From: Marichromatium gracile
Lineage (GTDB): Bacteria; Pseudomonadota; Gammaproteobacteria; Chromatiales; Chromatiaceae
NCBI RefSeq assembly: GCF_004343155.1
Contig: NZ_SMDC01000009.1
Span: forward strand, 62,001 to 126,000
Length of the DNA stretch: 64,000 bases
Direction of reading: 5' to 3'
This document shows positions 56,461 to 64,000 of the stretch, piece after piece. Position numbers and translations under genes: made by a program. Each line of letters opens with the position of its first letter. The stretch's first letter is position 1. The notes below the pieces were generated by a model. The model made no database searches. It saw only the letters and a list, made by a program, of their open reading frames with translations, and was not told the origin of the DNA.

Positions 56461-57783
56461 TTGCCCGCCTCATCCAACCGCCCACGCGACCCCTTCGTCG
56501 ACTGGGTCCGTCAGGTCACCCCCTATATCCACGCCCACCGCGGCAAGACCTTCGTCATCGCCATCGGCGGCGAGGCGCTCACCGACGCCCGCTTCCCCGA
56601 TCTGGTACACGACATCGCCATGCTCCACGGGCTCGGCATCCGTCTGGTACTGGTACACGGCGCACGCCCGCAGATCGAGGCGCGGCTGTCCGAGCGCGGC
56701 GCGCGGATGCGCTATGTCAACGGGCTGCGCGTCACCGACGACACCGCACTGGCCTGCGTCAAGGAGGCCGCCGGGGTGGTGCGGGTGGAGATCGAGGCGC
56801 TGCTCTCGCTGGGACTGGCCAACTCACCGATGGCCGGGGTGCGCATCCCGGTGGTCTCGGGCAACTTCGTCACCGCGCGACCGTTCGGGGTGCTCGACGG
56901 CGTCGACTACGGCCATACCGGCACGGTGCGTCGGGTCGACCGCCACACCCTGCGCGCACTGCTCGATCAGGGCGCGGTGGCGTTGATGCCGCCGCTCGGC
57001 TACTCGCCCACCGGCGAGGTGTTCAACCTCAGCGCCGCCGATGTCGCCCGCAGCACCGCCGAGGCGCTGCAGGCCGACAAGCTGGTGTTCCTGCTCGAGG
57101 ACGAGGAGGTGCGTACCGCGGCCCTCCCCCCGACCCTGCTCACCGGCGAGGTCGACGCCCTGCTCGACGCCGCCACGCCGCTGCCCGAGGGCCTGGGCAA
57201 GTGTCTGCGCGCCAGCGCCGAGGCCTGTCGTCACGGCATCCCCCGCGTCCATCTGGTCGGGCGCAGCGGCGACGGCGCACTGCTGCGCGAGCTGTTCACC
57301 CGCGACGGCAGCGGCACCCTGGTCTCCGCCGAGCCGTTCGAGGAGCTGCGCGCGGCGCGCATCGACGACGTCGCCGGCATCCTCGAACTGCTGCGCCCGC
57401 TCGAGGAGCGCGGCATCCTGGTGCGGCGCTCGCGCGAGCGCCTCGAGACCGAGATCGACCGTTTCGTGGTCGCCGAGCGCGACGGCCTGATCACCGCCTG
57501 CGCCGCGCTCTACCCCTATGCCGACGAGGCCATGGCCGAACTCGCCTGCGTCGCGGTGCACACCCAGTACCGCGCCGGCGGACGCGGCGACCGGCTGCTC
57601 GAATACATGGAGCGACTGGCGCGCGCGCAGGGGATCGCGCGGCTGTTCGTGCTCACCACCCAGACCGCGCATTGGTTCCAGGAGCGCGGCTTCGCCCCGG
57701 CCGGGCTGGAGGCGCTTCCCATGGCCCGGCAGGCGCTTTACAATTTTCAGCGCAACTCCAAGGTCTTCATCAAGCGGCTCTGA
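56461..57783 (+). CDS. argA: Amino-acid N-acetyltransferase (N-acetylglutamate synthase)
   Basis: A 440-residue enzyme, first step of arginine synthesis. An N-terminal amino-acid-kinase-like domain (~1-290) has IAIGGEALTDARFPDLVHDI and LVHGARPQIEARL. A C-terminal GNAT domain (~300-440) has LACVAVHTQYRAGGRGDRLL (acetyl-CoA loop) and ends FQRNSKVFIKRL. Length is equal to E. coli ArgA (443). The start is TTG 56461 with GAGGA ten bases upstream. The frame is open far into pilR. Feedback by arginine is known for the family. Confidence 0.95.
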   Translation: MPASSNRPRDPFVDWVRQVTPYIHAHRGKTFVIAIGGEALTDARFPDLVHDIAMLHGLGIRLVLVHGARPQIEARLSERGARMRYVNGLRVTDDTALACVKEAAGVVRVEIEALLSLGLANSPMAGVRIPVVSGNFVTARPFGVLDGVDYGHTGTVRRVDRHTLRALLDQGAVALMPPLGYSPTGEVFNLSAADVARSTAEALQADKLVFLLEDEEVRTAALPPTLLTGEVDALLDAATPLPEGLGKCLRASAEACRHGIPRVHLVGRSGDGALLRELFTRDGSGTLVSAEPFEELRAARIDDVAGILELLRPLEERGILVRRSRERLETEIDRFVVAERDGLITACAALYPYADEAMAELACVAVHTQYRAGGRGDRLLEYMERLARAQGIARLFVLTTQTAHWFQERGFAPAGLEALPMARQALYNFQRNSKVFIKRL

Positions 57784-57906
57784 CCCGCCCCGCGCAACGA
57801 AATCGGACGGGAGCCCCGTCTCCCCTCCCCTGATCGATTACAGAACCGCCGAACGCCCCGTCGCCCGACGGGTGCCGAACGCCCTTCGCCCGCCAACCCA
57901 GATCTG

Positions 57907-60900
57907 GTGCCAGACGTGCTGTCCGACTCCTGCCCCCGCCATCCCCGATCCCCCTGGCTCAACCTGCTGCCGTGGCTGCTGCTCGCCCTGCTCGTGGTGC
58001 CGTCGGCAGGCGCCGACACCGGGACCGAGACGACCGCCAATCTACCCACCCTGGCCCAGGTCGAGGCCCGCGCCACCGAGGTCGAGAACTCGACCGCGCT
58101 CGACGAGAGCGCCAAGACCACCCTGCTCGAACTCTATCGCCGCACGCGCGCCAGTCTCGAGGACACGCGCAACTTCGATCTCAAGGCCGAGGAGTTCGCC
58201 CGCTCGCTGGAGACCGCGCCGCGCCAGCGCAGGGCACAGGAGCGCGAACTCGAGGCCGCCCGCGCCGCCACCACCACGCCCGAGGAGGTGATCCCGGACG
58301 ACCTCACCAGCGAGGCCATCGCCCAGCGCCTGAACAAGGCGCTGGCCGACGTCGCCGTCGAGGAGACGCGGCTCGGCGAGCTGGAGAAACTGACCCAGGC
58401 CACCGAGAACCGCCCGGCGGCGGCGCGCGCGCGCATGACCGAGGTCAAACAGGCGCTCGACCAGCTCGGCGACCCGCCGAGCGTCGACACCGGCGAGCTC
58501 AACGGGCAATCGGGCGATTTCGTTCAGGCCCAGCGCTGGGCGCACCAGGCGCGCCGTCAGGCGCTGTGGTCGGAGGCGCAGATGCTCGAACAGGAGCTGC
58601 TCAGCCAGCCCGCGCGCATCGCGCTCTATCAGGTCAGGCGCGATCTCGCCGCGCTGCGGCTGAAACGGCTCAAGACCTATCAGCGCGCGCTCGAGGAGCT
58701 GCAGAACCAGCGGCGCAACGCCGAGGCCGAGGCCGCCCAGCGCGCCTCCGAGCAGGCCCAGCGCGAGGCCGCCGACAAGCACCCGCTGGTGCAGCGCGAG
58801 ACCCAGACCAATGCCGAGATCAGCGCCTCGCTGGCACAGATCGCCAAGCAACTCGAGGCCCTCAACGAACGTCAGGCGAGGATCGAGAGCGAGCGCAAGC
58901 GCATCGAGGAGGACTTCCGCGGCGCCCAGCAGCGTATCGAGGCCGCCGGACTGAGCCGCGCGCTCGGCCAGGTGTTGCTCGATCGTCGCACCCAGCTGCC
59001 CGACCTGCGTCAGTACCGCAAGGACATCGCCACACGCGAGGACGCAATCGCCGAGGCCACGCTGCGCCAGATCCGCTACCGCGAGGAGAAGCGCCGGCTG
59101 CGCGACCGCGACCGCTATCTCGACGAACTCACCCTCGACGTCCCCCGGGACGAGCGCGCGCTGGTACGCGAGCAGCTCGACGAGGTGCTCGAACAGCGCC
59201 GCCGGCTGATCGCGCAGAGCCTCGACATCGAGGACGACTATGTCCGCCAGCTCGCCGATCTCAACTATGTCACCGATCAGGTGGTGAGCATCGCCGAGAC
59301 CTATGACGACTTCCTCGCCGAGCGCCTGCTGTGGGTGCGCAGCGCGCCCCCGATCGGCACCGAGACGCTCACCTCGCTGCCGGCGGCGACCCTCTGGCTG
59401 CTGTCCTGGGAGGGGGCCTGGGAGGCGGTTGCGGCGACCCTGCTCGAGCGGCTGCAACACGCCTGGACCTTCTGGGCCGGGCTGCTCGTGGTCGCCGCGC
59501 TGCTGTGGCGCCTGACGGCGCTGCGCCGTGCCATCCGCGCCACCGCCGAGCCGCTGCGCCGGGTGCGCACCGACGGCATCCAGCACACCGTCAAGGCGAT
59601 CGCCCTGACCCTGCTGATGGCGCTCCCCGCGCCCCTGCTGATGGCCCTGCTCGGCATGCAGCTACAGGCCTCGACCGAGGCCACGCCGTTCACCCGCGCC
59701 TTCGCCAGCGCGCTCACCGAGGTCGCCGGCGGGCTCTACTTCCTGCTCGCCTTCCGCGGGCTGTGCATCACCGGCGGCGTGGCCGATCGCCACTTCCGCT
59801 GGAGCACCGCCACCCTGGCACGCATCCGTCACGCCATCGACTGGTTCTCGGGCTATATCGTGCCGGTCTCGCTGGTGGCCGTCGCCGCCTACGAGAACAA
59901 CAACCCGGTCGACACCGGCGAGCTGATGCGGCTCACCCTGGTCGCCTGCATGCTCGGCTTCACCGCCTTCTTCTGGCACCTGCTCAACCCCGCCAAGGGG
60001 CTGTTCAAGGGGATCATCGCCGAGCGCCCCGAGGGCTGGCTCAACCGGCTGCGCCACATCTGGTTCCCCTTCGTGGTGGGCGCGCCGCTGGCCCTCGCCG
60101 GGCTGGCGCTGGCCGGTTACGTCTACACCGCCGGGATGCTGTTCCGCTCGCTGGTGGCCCAGACCTGGCTGGTGCTCACCCTGCTGGTGGTCCACCAGAC
60201 CATCGTGCGCTGGCTGATCGTCACCCGCCGCCGCCTCGCGCTACAGGCCGCACTCGAACGCCAGGCCGCGCGTCGCGCCCAGAGCAACGAGCCGAGCACC
60301 CCGACCGAGGTGGTACAGCTCGAGGAGTCCGAGCCCGACCTGGCGGCGATGGACGAGCAGACCCGGCGGCTGATCAACGCCTCGATCTTCTTCGCCGCGG
60401 TGGTCGGGCTGTGGATCACCTGGTCGGACGTGCTGCCCGCCTTCTCGATGCTCGAACGCTTCGCGCTGTGGCACTACGAGGGCACGGTCGAGGGCGTCAC
60501 CCAGCTCGTCCCGGTCACCGCCGCCGATGTCGGACTGGTGTTCGTGATCATCTTCGTCGCCACCGTGGCGGCCAAGAACCTGCCGGCGCTGATCGAGTTC
60601 CTGCTGTTGCAGAGCGAGGCGGTCTCGGCCGGCGGACGCTACGCGATCAAGACCCTGGCGAGCTACACCATCACCGCCGTGGCCTTCCTCCTCGCCTTCT
60701 CCACCCTGGGCCTGAGCTGGTCGCAGGTGCAGTGGCTGGTGGCCGCGCTCAGCGTCGGCATCGGTTTCGGTCTGCAGGAGATCGTGGCCAACTTCATCAG
60801 CGGCCTGATCATCCTCTTCGAGCGTCCGGTACGGGTCGGCGACATCGTCACCATCGGCGACACCACCGGGGTGGTGACCAACATCCAGATCCGCGCCACC

Positions 60901-61374
60901 ACCATCCGCAACTGGGACAAGCAGGAGCTGCTGGTGCCGAACAAGGAGTTCATCACCGGACGGCTGCTCAACTGGTCGCTCACCGACCAGCAGAACCGCG
61001 TGACCATCCCGGTCGGCATCGCCTACGGCAGCGACACCCGCCGGGCGCTGGAGATCCTCACCCAGGTCGCCGAGCAGCACGAGAAGGTGCTCGACGACCC
61101 GGCGCCGCTGCTCAGCTTCGAGGGCTTCGGCGACAACGCCCTGACCCTGGTGATGCGCTGCTATCTCGACTCGCTCGACGGGCGCATCGCGATCATCACC
61201 GAGCTGCACCAGACGATCTACGACCGCTTCAACGAGGCCGGGATCGAGATCGCCTTCCCGCAGCGCGACGTGCATCTCTCGGCCGACGCGCCGCTCGAGG
61301 TGCGGCTGCATCGCGCTGCGCGGGCGCCACTCGGCTCGGGGGACGAACCGCTGAAGACGGCGGAGGCGGACTGA
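57907..61374 (+). CDS. Large MscK/MscM-like mechanosensitive channel
   Basis: A 1,155-residue protein, like KefA/MscK (1,120). Signal peptide (LNLLPWLLLALLVVPSAGA), a ~450-residue periplasmic coiled-coil region (rich in A/E/R/Q, with LGELEKLTQATEN etc.), then ~11 membrane helices (~490-950). The last helix has VQWLVAALSVGIGFGLQEIV, followed by the MscS domain ISGLIILFERPVRVGDIVTI and GVVTNIQIRATTIRNWD. It opens under membrane tension to release ions. Start GTG at 57907. No strong ribosome site decides it. Specific K+ gating cannot be read. Confidence 0.92.
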   Translation: MPDVLSDSCPRHPRSPWLNLLPWLLLALLVVPSAGADTGTETTANLPTLAQVEARATEVENSTALDESAKTTLLELYRRTRASLEDTRNFDLKAEEFARSLETAPRQRRAQERELEAARAATTTPEEVIPDDLTSEAIAQRLNKALADVAVEETRLGELEKLTQATENRPAAARARMTEVKQALDQLGDPPSVDTGELNGQSGDFVQAQRWAHQARRQALWSEAQMLEQELLSQPARIALYQVRRDLAALRLKRLKTYQRALEELQNQRRNAEAEAAQRASEQAQREAADKHPLVQRETQTNAEISASLAQIAKQLEALNERQARIESERKRIEEDFRGAQQRIEAAGLSRALGQVLLDRRTQLPDLRQYRKDIATREDAIAEATLRQIRYREEKRRLRDRDRYLDELTLDVPRDERALVREQLDEVLEQRRRLIAQSLDIEDDYVRQLADLNYVTDQVVSIAETYDDFLAERLLWVRSAPPIGTETLTSLPAATLWLLSWEGAWEAVAATLLERLQHAWTFWAGLLVVAALLWRLTALRRAIRATAEPLRRVRTDGIQHTVKAIALTLLMALPAPLLMALLGMQLQASTEATPFTRAFASALTEVAGGLYFLLAFRGLCITGGVADRHFRWSTATLARIRHAIDWFSGYIVPVSLVAVAAYENNNPVDTGELMRLTLVACMLGFTAFFWHLLNPAKGLFKGIIAERPEGWLNRLRHIWFPFVVGAPLALAGLALAGYVYTAGMLFRSLVAQTWLVLTLLVVHQTIVRWLIVTRRRLALQAALERQAARRAQSNEPSTPTEVVQLEESEPDLAAMDEQTRRLINASIFFAAVVGLWITWSDVLPAFSMLERFALWHYEGTVEGVTQLVPVTAADVGLVFVIIFVATVAAKNLPALIEFLLLQSEAVSAGGRYAIKTLASYTITAVAFLLAFSTLGLSWSQVQWLVAALSVGIGFGLQEIVANFISGLIILFERPVRVGDIVTIGDTTGVVTNIQIRATTIRNWDKQELLVPNKEFITGRLLNWSLTDQQNRVTIPVGIAYGSDTRRALEILTQVAEQHEKVLDDPAPLLSFEGFGDNALTLVMRCYLDSLDGRIAIITELHQTIYDRFNEAGIEIAFPQRDVHLSADAPLEVRLHRAARAPLGSGDEPLKTAEAD

Positions 61375-61392
61375 GGGGATTGGGGAAGGCGT

Positions 61393-61444
61393 ACTCGGGC
61401 GGCGCGGCCGCCGCCCGAGTGGACGGCCCCCGGGCGCACGCGGC
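61393..61444. terminator. GC-rich hairpins after the MscK-like gene
   Basis: CTCGGGCGGC-GCGG-CCGCCGCCCGAG (about 61394-61419) and CCCCGGGCG...CGGCCCGGGG (about 61427-61450) are inverted repeats in the 84-base convergent gap. There are no T-runs. They may serve both directions. Confidence 0.4.
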
Positions 61445-61458
61445 CCGGGGCGAGGGCG

Positions 61459-61641
61459 TCAGATCTGCTCGTCGAAGTCCGGATCCTCCAGCAGGTCGCG
61501 CAGCCGCTTGAGTTCGCGCATCTGCTCGATGCGCCGGCGCGCCGCCAGGACGTCGCCGCCATAGGCGTCTTCGTTCTGGTTCATCAGGTGAGGGGCGCGG
61601 TCGAGCACCTCGTCGCCATAACCGCCGTCGGTCTCCAACAT
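61459..61641 (-). CDS. Small conserved acidic protein, PA3496-like
   Basis: A 60-residue soluble protein. It begins MLETDGGYGDEVLDRAPHL and ends with a charged helix ARRRIEQMRELKRLRDLLED and an acidic PDFDEQI. An ARRRIE...LR..L.D.DFD pattern is typical of short proteins of the PA3496 type. Its function is unknown, although some databases link it to envelope integrity. Upstream ACGGAGAG precedes the start. I am only moderately sure of the family. Confidence 0.6.
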   Translation of the reverse strand: MLETDGGYGDEVLDRAPHLMNQNEDAYGGDVLAARRRIEQMRELKRLRDLLEDPDFDEQI

Positions 61642-61767
61642 CTCTCCGTTACCTCTGGATTACAGTGCAAACCACAGGCGGCTATCTACTCCAAAGTTTT
61701 GCGCTCAGAAAGAGAATTTTTTTGATCGTCAGGATCAACGTTGGCGATCGACGGCCGCGACGGCGCA

Positions 61768-62841
61768 TCACCGCTGATGTTCGACCCGCACCCGCTTGAG
61801 ATTGGTGAACAGCTGATAGGCGATGGTGTCGCTCGCGCGGGCCAGCGCGCCGGCGTCGACCCGCGCCCCCCACAGCTCGACGCGATCGCCGACGACGGCC
61901 TCGGGGATGTCGGTGAGATCGACCGTGATCATGTCCATCGACACCCGTCCGGCGAGCGGCGCGCGCCGTCCGCGCACCATCACCGCCACCCCGTCCGGGG
62001 CATGGCGCGGATAGCCGTCGGCATACCCGATCGCCACCACCCCGATTCGGCTCGGACGACGACAGACGAAGCGCCCGCCATAGCCGACCGGCTCGCCGGC
62101 GGGCAGCGTGCGGATGGCGATCAGCGCCGACTCCAGGGTCATTGCCGGGCGCAGCGCGGCGGCATTGGGATGAGCCGTGTCGAAGGGCGAGACGCCGTAG
62201 AGCATGATCCCCGGGCGCACCCAGTCGCGATGCGCCGCCGGTAGATCGAGCACCGCCGCCGAGTTGGCCAGGCTCGCCGGCACGACACCGGCGACCGCGC
62301 CGTCGAAGGCGGCGAGCTGACGCGCGCTATAGGGCTCGCCCGGCTCGTCGGCGCGCGCCAGATGGCTGATCGCGCGTAGCCGCCCGACCTGGGGGCAGTC
62401 ACGCAACCGCGCCAGCGCCGCGGCGACATCCGCCGGCGCGAACCCCACCCGGTGCATCCCCGAGTCGACCTTGAGCCAGCAGCCGAAGGGGCGCTCGGGA
62501 CGGGCCGCCGCGATCCAGTCGAGCTGGTGCTCGGCGTGCACCACCATGTCCAGCCCGGCGCGATCGACCGCCGCCAGTTCATCCGGCGCGAACACCCCCT
62601 CGAGCAGCAGGATCGGCCCCTCGACGCCCGACTCGCGCAGCTCCAGCGCCTCCTCCAGGAAAGCCACCGCGAACCCGTCGGCCACCGGCGCCAGCGCCCG
62701 CGCCACCGCCACCGCGCCGTGCCCGTAGGCATCGGCCTTGACCACCGCCCACGCCCGCGCCGAGGGCGCGCAGGACTTGGCGTGCAGATAGTTGTGGCGT
62801 ATCGCCGCGAGATCGATACGGGCGCGAGCCGGACGTGACAT
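61768..62841 (-). CDS. alr: Alanine racemase
   Basis: A 357-residue PLP enzyme. The PLP-Lys is in AWAVVKADAYGHGAVAVARA. Further blocks LKVDSGMHRVGF, AISHLARADEP, VRPGIMLYGVSPFD and VSMDMITVDLTD are typical, with a C-terminal Tyr in IGYADGYPRHAPDG. It makes D-Ala for peptidoglycan in the cytoplasm. ATG 62841 has AGGAG ten bases upstream. An upstream TTG in the same frame is less likely. Confidence 0.96.
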   Translation of the reverse strand: MSRPARARIDLAAIRHNYLHAKSCAPSARAWAVVKADAYGHGAVAVARALAPVADGFAVAFLEEALELRESGVEGPILLLEGVFAPDELAAVDRAGLDMVVHAEHQLDWIAAARPERPFGCWLKVDSGMHRVGFAPADVAAALARLRDCPQVGRLRAISHLARADEPGEPYSARQLAAFDGAVAGVVPASLANSAAVLDLPAAHRDWVRPGIMLYGVSPFDTAHPNAAALRPAMTLESALIAIRTLPAGEPVGYGGRFVCRRPSRIGVVAIGYADGYPRHAPDGVAVMVRGRRAPLAGRVSMDMITVDLTDIPEAVVGDRVELWGARVDAGALARASDTIAYQLFTNLKRVRVEHQR

Positions 62842-63579
62842 CTGGGAACATCTCCTGGGTTGCAAGGCGATCCAAGATACAACGAGCCGTCAGCGACCAG
62901 CCAGCGGCTATCAGCCGCCAGCTGGCGACCGGGACGTGGGCCGGGCAACGCGCAGCTGGTCCGGCGCAGCCATGCCGACGCCGGAGACCCTCATCGCATG
63001 ACGGCGGTCGGCAGATTGAACCGCCAAGATACCGTCTTGCCCGTCAATCGCCGATCATGCACACAAGCCTCCCCGACTGGAGGCTGGAAGCTGATCGCTG
63101 GAAGCTGGTTCGAACCGCCAAGACACAAAGAACGCGAAGGAGAGAAGGCGACAGGGTGAGTCGCCACCAAACGTAGGGTGGGCAAAGCGCAGCGTGCCCA
63201 CCGCAGGCGGCGATCAGGGTGAGGGTTTGGGTTGCCCGGCAGCCTCCGGCGCGGGCCTGACGAGCCGTCGCTGTTGGGTGACCCGTCCGGACAGCCTGGC
63301 GGTCTAACGGTGGCGCCGAGGGTGGACGGATCACCCAACCTACACGGCAGATTCGAATCCCCCTGCCCCCTTTCGCCAAAGGGGGGAGACAACGGGCGGC
63401 CAGCCGATACGTCTCTTGCTTCGCGTCCTTGGCGTCTTTGCGGTTCGAACCAGCTTCCAGCGATCAGCCTCCAGCATCCAGTGGGGGAGACTGGCGTGCA
63501 TGGTCGGCGGTTGACGGGAAGGACGGTCTCTTTGCGGTTCAAGTCCGCCAGACCGTCAACGCCGGACGCCTTGCCCGGC
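62842..63579. repeat. Gene-free region with mixed repeat modules
   Basis: No gene is supported. It holds degenerate heptamer-like runs (about 62888-62930, 63070-63105, 63450-63490), AACCGCCAAGA-type words with AAGAACGCGAAGGAG (63111-63141), the element ACGTAGGGTGGGCAAAGCGC (63171 on), and an inverted repeat GTTGGGTGACCCGTCC (63273-63288) / GGACGGATCACCCAAC (63324-63339). It is the same family as downstream of nth. Confidence 0.8.
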
Positions 63580-64000
63580 CTACGGGGCGGATTGTTCTCT
63601 CGCCCGCGCCACGCACAGTTGCCCCAGCGCCAGTCCGCCGTCGTTGGCCGGGACGCGGCGGTGGAGGAGGACCTGGAGGCCCTGGGCCTCCAGGGCGGTG
63701 GCGAGGGGTTCGACGAGGCGGCGGTTCTGCATGACTCCGCCGCTGAGGGCGACGGTGTCGAGCCGGTGGCTGGCGCAGAGCCGGGTGGCGCATGCGACCA
63801 GGGCGTGGATCAGGCCGTCGTGGAAGCGCGCGGCGGCCCGCGCCGGGGTGGTCCCGGCGGCGAGATCGTCAAACAGCGCGGGCCACAGCGGCGCGGGGTC
63901 GATCATCAGCCGACCGTCGACGGCGATGTCGAGGGCGAAGGGATAGCCCTCGGGCGTGGGGGGCACGGTGGCGGCCAGGGTCTCGACGGCGATCGCGGCC
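63580..64000 (-). CDS. hypF: Carbamoyltransferase HypF, C-terminal part (5' truncated by window edge)
   Basis: The minus-strand frame is open to the window edge, so only the last ~139 residues are visible. They contain PEGYPFALDI, AARFHDGLIHALVACA, VALSGGVMQNRRLVEPL and VPANDGGLALGQLCVAR, the end of the HypF carbamoyl-transfer (Kae1/TobZ-like) domain. HypF makes the CN ligands of [NiFe]-hydrogenase with HypE. A hydrogenase is therefore expected in the organism, not in this window. Confidence 0.94.
   Translation of the reverse strand, partial: AAIAVETLAATVPPTPEGYPFALDIAVDGRLMIDPAPLWPALFDDLAAGTTPARAAARFHDGLIHALVACATRLCASHRLDTVALSGGVMQNRRLVEPLATALEAQGLQVLLHRRVPANDGGLALGQLCVARAREQSAP

Overview
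The window is a GC-rich bacterial chromosome segment with close gene packing. It most likely comes from a gammaproteobacterium of the purple-sulfur-bacterium type (Chromatiaceae or relatives). This is inferred from gene content (SthA, type-I GshA, BamD, PilSR next to ArgA, YchF, SucCD, two small proteins of the Thivi_2564 type, a DUF2333 protein). No photosynthesis or sulfur-oxidation gene is present to prove it.

Layout. 0-1.2 kb: the end of a Cu+ P-type ATPase, then debris of IS1-like and IS481-like transposases. 1.6-6.3 kb: a signalling operon with a CHASE-PAS-PAS histidine kinase, a lone receiver, and an HPt-REC-REC-GGDEF diguanylate cyclase. 6.4-7.8 kb: two decayed IS3-family remnants around a tiny entericidin-like lipoprotein gene. 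7.9-25.9 kb: an envelope and osmotic-stress region with a 2,922-residue cyclic beta-1,2-glucan synthase, small membrane or coiled-coil proteins, DUF2333, two Crp/Fnr-type regulators, a BON-MscS channel, a BON lipoprotein and a Cfa-type lipid methyltransferase. Several small genes here are broken, and the region is closed by an IS701-like remnant at 26 kb.

26.6-64 kb is mainly core genome: tRNA-Met, ychF, mannose-1-phosphate guanylyltransferase, inositol monophosphatase family, Sel1 protein, tRNA-Leu with terminator, cardiolipin synthase, lytic transglycosylase, nth, DUF1841, host-attachment-like protein, sthA, gshA, prc, def, gcvR-like, pgeF, rluD, bamD, glnB, nadE, sucDC, pilS/pilR, argA, a very large MscK-like channel, alr and the end of hypF.

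The most notable system is at 35.8-37.7 kb: a three-gene hvfABC-type RiPP operon. It has a secreted precursor with four EGKCG motifs, a DUF692/MNIO multinuclear iron oxidase and a DUF2063 partner. Known relatives convert EGKCG cysteines into copper-binding oxazolone/thioamide groups. A 17-bp perfect palindrome fills the spacer of a candidate promoter upstream.

The second unusual feature is a dispersed intergenic repeat family: three perfect 7-bp arrays (CAGCCGC/CTGGCGG, about 9-14 copies), each joined to a GATTGAACCGC module, plus degenerate heptamer runs, four tandem ~170-bp units downstream of nth, and a short GGGCAAAGCGCAGCG-containing element.
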